A DNA stretch of 7,891 nucleotides from Deltaproteobacteria bacterium (lineage in GTDB: Bacteria; Myxococcota; Myxococcia; Myxococcales; 40CM-4-68-19). The notes under the pieces were generated by a model. That model was not told the DNA's origin. It did no database searches and saw only the letters and a program-made list of their open reading frames with translations. The DNA lies in assembly GCA_005879095.1 (NCBI GenBank), contig VBLM01000057.1, positions 1 to 7,891 on the forward strand, read 5' to 3'. Made by a program: the position numbers and the translations under genes. Positions 1-6,083 of the stretch are shown in pieces (position 1 is the stretch's first letter; the number at the start of each line of letters is the position of its first letter).

Positions 1-1
1 A

Positions 2-26
2 CCTCCGCGTCCTCCGCGCCTCCGCG
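2..26. repeat. Iterated GC-rich octamer, three copies
   Basis: The octamer CCTCCGCG occurs at 2-9, 11-18 and 19-26, with one extra T between the first two copies. On the minus strand this reads as repeated CGCGGAGG units. The pattern resembles the A/G-rich 'CGCAGAGG'-like intergenic mini-repeats that I recall from many unrelated bacterial genomes; that link is from memory and untested. The array may continue to the left of the window. It lies about 60 bases before the first gene and covers the nucleotide just before an upstream in-frame GTG (27). Confidence 0.6.
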
Positions 27-86
27 GTGCGCTTGAAGAATGTCCTTTTGTGGAGCGGGCCTGGAAAGGCACGTAGAGTGGCGGGG

Positions 87-1052
87 ATGGGGCGTCATTC
101 CGCCATTTCCGCTGCGGCTGCACTCGCGCTGACCGGCTGTCGCGAGAAGGCCGTGCCGCCGCCCGCCCCCGTTCCGGCTCCTTTGACCCCGACGCCGCAG
201 GCCACGCCGCTGCGCAGCGACGCGGCCTGTACGGCGCCGCTCGACGCGCCGGGATCGCGCGAGAAAATCCGCGAGAAGAAGGGCGAGGTGCGCATCGGCG
301 TGCTGGGCGGCCTCAAGGACGCCGACGAGGACAACGTCGCGTACATCAAGAAGCTCGTCGCCGAGCTGAAGCGGCGGGGCGCGGAAGTGCTCGTCGCCGA
401 CGGCGATCTCGGCGACAACGCCGACGAGCAGGAGACGCTGCTCGGCGCGCTCACCGAGAGCGGCCTGCCGGTGATCGCCGTCGCCGGGAACCGCGAGGTC
501 CGCTCGGAGCTCGACGCTGCCGAGGCCGAGCTGCGCAAGAAGGGTGCGCGGATTCTCGACCTGTCGCACACCCGCATCGTCGACCTCGGCGACGCGGCGC
601 TGTTCGGGCTGCCCGGCGCCTTCGAGCGGCGGCAACTGCACTCCGACGGCGCCTGCATCTACGTGGGCAAGGACATCGACGCGCTGGCCACCGCGCTCGA
701 ACACTTCCAGACGGCGCCAACAGTGTTGGTCTCGGCGGTGCCGGCGCGCGGGCAGGACGCCAAATCGCTCGACGTCAGCGAGGGGCAGAACCTGGGCGAT
801 CCGCGGCTCGTCGCTCTGCTGAAAAAAGCGCCGTTCGGCATCTTCGGCCAGGTGTGGGAATCGGGCGGCCGTGCGGTCGACGTAAAAGGTCAGCCAGTAC
901 GGCAGGATGCGGAATCGGACAAGCTCTACCTGAACCCTGGCGCCGCGGACCATACGCCCTGGCCGCTGGCCGACGGCAGCACCGTGGCGGGACAGGCGGC
1001 GCTCTTGATCGTGCGCGGCAAGCGCGCCTCGTGGGAGAGGATTCAGCAATGA
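87..1052 (+). CDS. Lipoprotein with degenerate metallophosphoesterase-like domain
   Basis: Predicted envelope lipoprotein of 321 residues. A short signal sequence (residues 1-17) ends in the lipobox L-T-G-C with Cys18 as the lipidation site, followed by a Pro/Ala-rich linker (about 23-42). Residues 67-315 look like a calcineurin-type phosphoesterase fold: DGDLGDN at 105-111 corresponds to the GDxxD/N metal motif, AGNRE at 133-137 to GNH[ED], and YLNPGA at 281-286 to the usual C-terminal NPGS. The first Asp-x-His motif is not visible, the His of GNH[ED] is Arg136, and the GHxH motif appears as GQVW (254-257), so catalysis is doubtful. I chose ATG 87 because it leaves a compact signal peptide. 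GTG 78, with GGAAAGG 8 nt upstream (63-69), is a real alternative adding three residues; GTG 27 lacks a ribosome site. The stop overlaps the next gene by 4 bp (ATGA). Substrate and role are unknown. Confidence 0.8.
   Translation: MGRHSAISAAAALALTGCREKAVPPPAPVPAPLTPTPQATPLRSDAACTAPLDAPGSREKIREKKGEVRIGVLGGLKDADEDNVAYIKKLVAELKRRGAEVLVADGDLGDNADEQETLLGALTESGLPVIAVAGNREVRSELDAAEAELRKKGARILDLSHTRIVDLGDAALFGLPGAFERRQLHSDGACIYVGKDIDALATALEHFQTAPTVLVSAVPARGQDAKSLDVSEGQNLGDPRLVALLKKAPFGIFGQVWESGGRAVDVKGQPVRQDAESDKLYLNPGAADHTPWPLADGSTVAGQAALLIVRGKRASWERIQQ
1033..1040 (+). promoter_or_regulatory. Ribosome binding site for the MshEN gene
   Basis: GGGAGAGG lies 8 nt before the ATG at 1049, inside the end of the preceding lipoprotein gene. 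It fixes 1049 as the start. The open frame extends upstream to 854, but that part overlaps the lipoprotein gene and has no such site. Confidence 0.7.
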
Positions 1053-2401
1053 GCGGAAAGCTGGGCGACATCCTCATCGCGCAGGGGGTGATCGACGAGG
1101 AAAAGCTGATCGCCGCGCTCAGCGACCAGCGCGCCTTCGGCGGCAAGCTCGGCCGTACGCTGGTGGACCTCGGGTACGTGAGCGAAGACCAGCTGATGCG
1201 CGCGCTTTCCGAGCAGCTGGGGCTGGACACGGTGGAGCTGGACAGCATCGAGGTCAGCGACGACGCGCTCTCCTGCCTGCCGGTCGACGCCTGCGAGCGG
1301 TACGGCGTCTTTCCCGTCCGGGTCGACAAGAAGCAGAAGGTCCTCTGGGTGGCCACCGCCGAGCCGGACCGGCAGACGCTGACCGGGGTGGCCGGCATCG
1401 CGCAGTACACGCTGGAGCCGGTGCTCTCGTCGATGAGCGCCATCGACCGCGCGGTGCGCCACTACTACTTCGGCGAGCGGACGGGGCCCAAGCACCGGCT
1501 GGGCGAGCCGCTCCAGGCCATCCCCAGCGACATGCCGCTGGCGGCGCCGCGGCCGCGGTCGGTGCCGGATCGCTCGGCGGAGGACGAAATGCCGGAAGCG
1601 CAGGTCGAGCCCGAGCACATCATCGGCTCGATCGCGCCCGGCGTGGTCGCGCAGGACGCGGTGCAGGAGCTGAAGACGCTGATCATCCGGCTGGAGAAGA
1701 CGGTCAACGCGCAGCCGCGGCGAGCTCGGCCAGCGGACGTCGAAGACGACGCCGACCAAGCAATGAAAGCGATCGTCTTCGGCGCGACCGGAATGCTCGG
1801 CCAGGGCGTGGTCCACGAGGCGCTCGCCGACCCCGGCGTGGAGGCGATCCTGCTGGTCGGCCGCAGGCCCAGCGGCGTCAGCCATCCGAAGGCGAAAGAT
1901 CTCGTTTTGAAAGACCTTTTTGACTACTCGCCGGCCGATTTCGCCGGCTATGACGCCTGCTTCTTCTGCCTCGGCGTTTCCTCCGCCGGCATGAGCGAGG
2001 CCGATTACACGCGGATTACGCATGACCTCACGCTCGCCGCCGCGCGCGCGATGCCGAAGGCTCTGACGTTCTGCTACGTCACCGGCGCCGGCACGGGCGG
2101 CACCAGCATGTGGGCGCGGGTCAAGAAACGGACCGAGGACGATCTGCTCGCGCTGGGTTTCAAGGCCGCGTACATGTTCCGGCCCGGCTACATCCAGCCG
2201 CTGCAGGGCATCAAGTCGCGCACGCCCGCGTACCGGATCCTGTACGCGCTGTTTTCGCCGCTTTACCCGCTGATCAAACGGCTCGCGCCCGACTCGGTCA
2301 CCGACACCGCCAAAGTCGGCCGCGCGATGATCAACGTGGCGAAGAACGGCTACCCTAAGCCCATCCTCGACCCGAAAGACATCAACATCCTGGCAGGCTA
2401 G
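1049..2401 (+). CDS. MshEN (GspE/PilB N-terminal) domain joined to NAD(P)-binding oxidoreductase
   Basis: A 450-codon frame with two unrelated domains. Residues 1-140 are a GspE/PilB/MshE N-terminal domain without the ATPase that usually follows. It holds two 24-residue motifs, K4-L-G to Q27 and K33-L-G to Q56, separated by exactly five residues, which is the layout of the c-di-GMP-binding MshEN motif (consensus starts RLG; both copies here have Lys). Residues 145-238 are a low-complexity linker with a short amphipathic segment (205-220). Residues 239-450 are a Rossmann NAD(P)-binding protein: GATGMLG at 245-251 is the dinucleotide loop, then FFCLGVSS (305-312) and MWARVKKRTED (354-364). That family is normally about 210-220 residues, starts with MKAIVFGATG, and stands alone; Met239 sits exactly there. 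The frame may therefore be two genes joined by a frameshift near 1720. The start overlaps the upstream stop in ATGA; the TAG stop is shared with the convergent gene. Domain calls are firm; physiological role is unknown. Confidence 0.72.
   Translation: MSGKLGDILIAQGVIDEEKLIAALSDQRAFGGKLGRTLVDLGYVSEDQLMRALSEQLGLDTVELDSIEVSDDALSCLPVDACERYGVFPVRVDKKQKVLWVATAEPDRQTLTGVAGIAQYTLEPVLSSMSAIDRAVRHYYFGERTGPKHRLGEPLQAIPSDMPLAAPRPRSVPDRSAEDEMPEAQVEPEHIIGSIAPGVVAQDAVQELKTLIIRLEKTVNAQPRRARPADVEDDADQAMKAIVFGATGMLGQGVVHEALADPGVEAILLVGRRPSGVSHPKAKDLVLKDLFDYSPADFAGYDACFFCLGVSSAGMSEADYTRITHDLTLAAARAMPKALTFCYVTGAGTGGTSMWARVKKRTEDDLLALGFKAAYMFRPGYIQPLQGIKSRTPAYRILYALFSPLYPLIKRLAPDSVTDTAKVGRAMINVAKNGYPKPILDPKDINILAG
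1763..2401 (+). other. Possible separate gene: NAD(P)-binding Rossmann oxidoreductase (in-frame internal start)
   Basis: From the ATG at 1763 the frame encodes 212 residues matching, from my knowledge of the family, the whole length of a stand-alone NAD(P)H-binding/epimerase-like protein (atypical short-chain dehydrogenase, TIP30/YbjT-like). The glycine-rich GATGMLG begins at residue 7. The usual catalytic Tyr-x3-Lys of classical SDRs is not evident: the equivalent MWARVK segment has Trp and Lys. The ATG forms an ATGA with a TGA in the +1 frame (1764-1766), the same junction seen at 1049-1052 and 6080-6083. No strong ribosome site precedes it, so translation would depend on coupling to the upstream reading frame. 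Listed separately because it may be a distinct protein. Confidence 0.5.
2398..2401. other. Shared palindromic stop CTAG of two convergent genes
   Basis: The tetramer CTAG gives TAG (2399-2401) to the plus-strand oxidoreductase frame and TAG (2398-2400) to the minus-strand cyclic-nucleotide-binding gene. The two genes overlap tail to tail by 4 bp. No hairpin with a T-run is visible near it, so transcripts from both sides probably run past each other. Confidence 0.9.
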
Positions 2402-4419
2402 ACGAAGCTCATTCCGTCGTGGCCTTCGCCCTGCCCCTGCAGGATGGCTTCGGTCGCGCTCTTGCGTTTCTCGGTCAGCTCGGACACCAGCTCGAGGATC
2501 TGCGGGTGCGTCAGCACCAGCTCCTGGAAGTTCTCGCGCGGCAGCCGCAGCAGGATCGAATTGCCCTGCGAGGTCACCGTCGCGGTGGCCGGCTTGCGCG
2601 TGAGCAGCGACATCTCGCCGAAGACGTCGCCCTCCTTCAGCTTGGCCAGCTCGATCGGCTTCGTGTCCAGCTTGGCCACTTGCACCGAGCCGTGCAGCAC
2701 CACGTAGAGGCCGTCGGAGTTCTTCCCTTCCGTGATCAGGACCTCGTTGGGGGCGGCCTGCTTCATGCGGAACTTCTCGACGATCGACTTGCGCTCGGCG
2801 GGATCGAAATCCTTGAAGAGCGGCGAGATCGCCATCACGTTGTTCAAGAGCCGCTGCCGATAGAAGTTCTTCAGCGAATTGATGACCTGAGGGTACTTGC
2901 CGGCGAGGTCGCGCAGGACGACGTCGGTGACCTCGAGGATCTCGGTGTCCTCCTCGGCGACCACGTTGGCGGTGCGCGGCGCGCCGGAGAGCAGCGCCAT
3001 CTCGCCGAAGAAGGCGCCCTCGCCGAGGTGGGCGAGCGTGATCTCCTTTTCGTCGGGGCCGACCTTGTAGATGCGGACTTTGCCCTCGACGATGACGTAG
3101 AAGCTGCGGCCGGGATCGCCCTCGCGGATGATCAGCTGGCCGGGCACGTGGCGGTGGTATTCGAGCTTGTTGACAAGCTCGACGAAAGCGTCCTGCGAGA
3201 GGTCGTCGAAGAGCGGCACTTTCTTGGCCGGGACGGGGCGCTTCCTCTGCGTTTCGGGCTGCAGAGAGATGTTGCCGAAGGCCGCGTCGAGGTCGGCCTC
3301 GTCGGGCGAGAGCTTCGGGTTCGCCATCGGCCGCTCGCCGGCGGCCTCCTCGTCGGAGGTGATCGAGAGCAGCTCGACCTCCTCTTCCGACTCGCTGGAA
3401 AGCAGGTCGGCGATGGGCATCGAACCGCCGGGGCCCATCGGCGGCGGCTTCTGCGGCTTCTTTGCCGGCTTGACGTCCTCGAAGCTGATCGCGTCGGACG
3501 GCGGCGGCGGCGGAGCGATCACTCTTTTCTTCGGCAGCGGGATCGACGGCGGCGGGGCGGCGGCCGGCTTGATCTCGTCGTCGAGCGTGATCTCTTCCTC
3601 GTCGGGCGAGACCGCGAGGTCCTCCGGCTCCGGCTCGATGATGGCTTCTTCGGGCAGCTTCTCGGTTTCGCCGAGATCGAGCTCCAGTTCCCGCTCGACC
3701 GGCTTTTTGGGCGGCGGCGGCGGGACGGCGGCTCGCTTCGCCTTGGCCTTCGGCGCAGGTACCTGCATTTCCTCAGGAATCGGCGCGGCCAGATCGAGGT
3801 CCAGCTCGTCGCCACGCCCGAGCTGGTACGAGGACGGCTTGGGCGGCGGAGGCGGCGTCGCGATCACCCGCGGCGGCGGACCGGACTTCTGCGCCGGCTT
3901 CGAAGGCTTTCCGTCGTCCAGCTCGAGCGGCTCGTCGTCGGCCGAAATCTCGAGCGGCTGGATCGAGCTCCCGACGTTCTGCGCCGCCTGGTCGGCCTCG
4001 GCCAGCTCGATGGCGCTGGTCGCCCGCGCGCCCGCGCCGATGCCGGCCTTCGGCTTGAGACCGGAGGCCTCCAGCGTGACCTTGCCGAAGCGCCGCTCGT
4101 TCATGTCCTGCAGCTGCTTCTGCGCGTCCGGATTCCTGGGGTCGATCTCGAGGATGATCTTGACCGCCCCGATGGCCTTGATCAGCTGCCCCTCGTCGCC
4201 GAAGAACTTTGCCGCGTGCTGGTAATTGGCGACCGACTTCTGGATCTGCTCCATCCGCCGGTACGTGTCGCCCAGCTTGAGCCGGTGCGACATGTCCTTC
4301 GGCTCGGCCGAGACGAGCTGCTCGAGGACGTCGGCCGCCTTCTCCCACTTCGCCTTCTTGAGAAATTCGGTGACTTCGTCCTTGAGCTTGCGAACGTCGA
4401 CGTAGGGCTTCTTGGCCAT
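2398..4419 (-). CDS. TPR-like protein with two cyclic-nucleotide-binding domains
   Basis: A 673-residue, probably cytoplasmic protein; no signal peptide or membrane segment is seen. Residues 1-110 form helical TPR-like repeats (a module of the kind that binds other proteins). Residues 120-400 are a long disordered linker with proline runs (181-183, 189-193, 233-237, 289-291, 303-307) alternating with acidic Leu-x-Leu-Asp patches. Two Crp-type cNMP-binding domains follow, at about 402-515 and 530-645. The first has a complete phosphate-binding cassette, FGEMALLSGAPRTA (471-484), with Glu473 and Arg482. The second, FGEMSLLTRKPATA (600-613), has Ala611 where the phosphate-contacting Arg is expected. 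There is no DNA-binding helix-turn-helix, so it is not a Crp-like regulator; an adaptor or switch role is inferred. The start is ATG 4419, 17 bp after the HEAT gene's stop; the frame stays open far upstream, but that overlaps the HEAT gene. Only a weak GAAAGA precedes the start. Confidence 0.85.
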   Translation of the reverse strand: MAKKPYVDVRKLKDEVTEFLKKAKWEKAADVLEQLVSAEPKDMSHRLKLGDTYRRMEQIQKSVANYQHAAKFFGDEGQLIKAIGAVKIILEIDPRNPDAQKQLQDMNERRFGKVTLEASGLKPKAGIGAGARATSAIELAEADQAAQNVGSSIQPLEISADDEPLELDDGKPSKPAQKSGPPPRVIATPPPPPKPSSYQLGRGDELDLDLAAPIPEEMQVPAPKAKAKRAAVPPPPPKKPVERELELDLGETEKLPEEAIIEPEPEDLAVSPDEEEITLDDEIKPAAAPPPSIPLPKKRVIAPPPPPSDAISFEDVKPAKKPQKPPPMGPGGSMPIADLLSSESEEEVELLSITSDEEAAGERPMANPKLSPDEADLDAAFGNISLQPETQRKRPVPAKKVPLFDDLSQDAFVELVNKLEYHRHVPGQLIIREGDPGRSFYVIVEGKVRIYKVGPDEKEITLAHLGEGAFFGEMALLSGAPRTANVVAEEDTEILEVTDVVLRDLAGKYPQVINSLKNFYRQRLLNNVMAISPLFKDFDPAERKSIVEKFRMKQAAPNEVLITEGKNSDGLYVVLHGSVQVAKLDTKPIELAKLKEGDVFGEMSLLTRKPATATVTSQGNSILLRLPRENFQELVLTHPQILELVSELTEKRKSATEAILQGQGEGHDGMSFV

Positions 4420-4436
4420 TCCGTGTCTTTCTATCG

Positions 4437-6083
4437 CTACTTGCCGGGCGCTGTCTCGTTTGTCGCGGCGCAGGCCTCGCGGACGCGGCGCTCGGGATCG
4501 ACCGAGGCCAGCAGGCGGCGTTCGGCGGCGAGGTCGGGTGCCGCGGTCGAGCAGGCGCGGGCGCGGACGGCGCCGTCGTCGCTCCACAGCGCGACGTGCG
4601 GGTCGGGGGGTGGCTTCGCGCTGGCCGATTTCGGCGCCCGCTCGGGCTCGCCTCGGGCGGCCGAAGCGATCAAAGGGTCCGGATCCTGTACGAATTTCGC
4701 CGCGATCGGTTCCGCGCCGGGCGCCTTCAGGGCAAGCGCCGCACGCAGCGCGCCGGCGATGAACTCGCGCTTGTCGGCGGCTGGATCGCCGTGCAGCAGC
4801 GCGCCGAGCCGGACGGCTGCGGAGCTCCTGGCCGATTCCGCTCCCGCCCGTTCCTGCAACCGTGCCATCAGCCGCGCATAGCGCTCGCGGTTGGAGGCGT
4901 TGCCCGCCGGAGCTTTGGCGATCTCGGCCGCGGACCCTTCGTCGTCGGCGCCTTTTTTCTTCTCCAAATCCTTGGCGCGCGCGGCCTGCTCGCGCCGCAG
5001 CGCACCGACCAGCGCGGGCCCTGCCACACGATATCGCTCGGCGATCCGCGGAATGCGCGGATCTCTGTCCCAAGCGCCGAGCAGTTTCGAAAGAGCGGCA
5101 TCCAATCCGGGCGCAGCGCCTTCGGTGCGCAACAACGCTTCGAACAAAGCAGGTCGTGGCAGTCGAGCGAGCTCGCGAGCAAAGGGCGCCGCGGGGCAAC
5201 CCTGGGCGAGGAATGCCGCCGCCTGCGCGTTTTGCGCGGCGAGGGCGTCCGCACAGAACTGACCGACCGATGCGAGCGCGGCCGCCGCGGGCAGCGCCTC
5301 GTCGGAATCGAGCACCGCCAGTTTTTCCAGCTGCGGCCGGGCGGGAGCGATCGCCTTCGGACCCAGCGCGAAGAGCGCTTCGGCGGCGGCCGCCGCGACC
5401 TCGCCTTTCTCGGTCAAGAGCGCCTGCAGGCGCGGCGCGGCGTCGACGGCGCCCGCATCGCCGAGCGCTCGGGCAGCCGCCGCTACGACCACGCCGTCGC
5501 GATCGCCCAGCAATTGGAGCAGCCGCTGGCGATCCTCGTCGCGGCCGAGGAGGCCGAGATCGCGGGCACCGCGCGCGCGGAGGGCGGCAATGGGAGCGAC
5601 GATGGACTCGACCGCCTTGCGCCTGCGCTCGGTTTCCTCGCGCGCGAGCGTGTCTTCGGCTTTCACGCCGCACTTCTGCAGCGCCTGAACGACTTCGGCG
5701 CGAACGGCGGCATCGCTGTGTCCGAACGCGAGTCGAAGATACGCCGCCGTCCGATCGCCGCAGCGCGAGGCGAGAGCGCGCGCCGCCGCGATGCGCACCG
5801 AATCGTCCGGATCGTGGAGCAGCGGCGAGATCGCGTCCGGCGCATCGTCGCGCTTCGCCGCCGCCATCGCCGCGGCGGTCTCGGCACGAACCGGTGCCGA
5901 CCCGTCGCGAGCGGCCCTGACGAGCGCGGCCCACGACTCGTCGTCCTTGGCGCCGAGCTTACCCAGCGCGCGCACGCCGTCCGCCCGTTGCTTCGCGCTC
6001 GGCGACTGCAGATGCTGCAACGCGGCGTTCCGTTCCTTCGATCCGCACGCCGCGATGAGCAGGCCGACGGCGAGCCGTTTCAT
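4437..6083 (-). CDS. HEAT-repeat lipoprotein
   Basis: Predicted lipoprotein of 548 residues. Residues 1-12 are a very short signal peptide (MKRLAVGLLIAA), then Cys13 in the lipobox I-A-A-C. The rest is almost all helical and Ala/Leu/Arg-rich, with HEAT-type repeats (consensus ...D.d..VR..AA.aL...). The clearest are at about 24-140 (for example SVRIAAARALASRCGD, 95-110) and 175-290 (VVVAAAARALGDAGAVDAAP, 198-217), with another pair near 495-540 (AVRARACS; RRVREACAA). A charged Lys/Glu-rich insert at about 362-400 splits the array. Such repeats form superhelical protein-binding scaffolds; no enzymatic motif is seen. Six cysteines besides Cys13 occur as three pairs (108/138, 277/296, 511/538). 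The ATG overlaps the rluB stop by 4 bp (ATGA), with GGAG directly against it, so translation is probably coupled. The partner and function are unknown. Confidence 0.82.
   Translation of the reverse strand: MKRLAVGLLIAACGSKERNAALQHLQSPSAKQRADGVRALGKLGAKDDESWAALVRAARDGSAPVRAETAAAMAAAKRDDAPDAISPLLHDPDDSVRIAAARALASRCGDRTAAYLRLAFGHSDAAVRAEVVQALQKCGVKAEDTLAREETERRRKAVESIVAPIAALRARGARDLGLLGRDEDRQRLLQLLGDRDGVVVAAAARALGDAGAVDAAPRLQALLTEKGEVAAAAAEALFALGPKAIAPARPQLEKLAVLDSDEALPAAAALASVGQFCADALAAQNAQAAAFLAQGCPAAPFARELARLPRPALFEALLRTEGAAPGLDAALSKLLGAWDRDPRIPRIAERYRVAGPALVGALRREQAARAKDLEKKKGADDEGSAAEIAKAPAGNASNRERYARLMARLQERAGAESARSSAAVRLGALLHGDPAADKREFIAGALRAALALKAPGAEPIAAKFVQDPDPLIASAARGEPERAPKSASAKPPPDPHVALWSDDGAVRARACSTAAPDLAAERRLLASVDPERRVREACAATNETAPGK

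Noticed and set aside
27..86. GTG at 27 as the start of the lipoprotein
   Set aside because: It abuts the mini-repeat, has no ribosome site, and would put about 20 non-hydrophobic residues before the signal peptide.
854..1048. Upstream extension of the MshEN gene to 854
   Set aside because: It lies wholly within the lipoprotein gene, has Arg/Gly-rich noise, and a good ribosome site precedes ATG 1049.
1043..2023. A 326-codon minus-strand frame opposite the MshEN/oxidoreductase frame
   Set aside because: Arg/His/Leu-rich shadow; the plus strand holds conserved MshEN and Rossmann motifs.
2380..2440. Possible bidirectional terminator at the convergent junction
   Set aside because: I could not find a stable hairpin with a T-run on either strand; only the CTAG palindrome is present.
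2419..4881. An 820-codon open frame on the plus strand opposite the cNMP-binding and HEAT genes
   Set aside because: It is the mirror of strongly biased GC-rich codons. Its product is Arg/Leu/Asp-rich low complexity with no recognisable domain, while the opposite strand encodes clear CNBD and TPR-like domains.
4420..5934. In-frame upstream extension of the cNMP-binding gene (about 505 extra codons)
   Set aside because: It overlaps the HEAT lipoprotein gene in another frame, translates to Arg/Ala-rich noise, and the TPR region begins naturally at ATG 4419.
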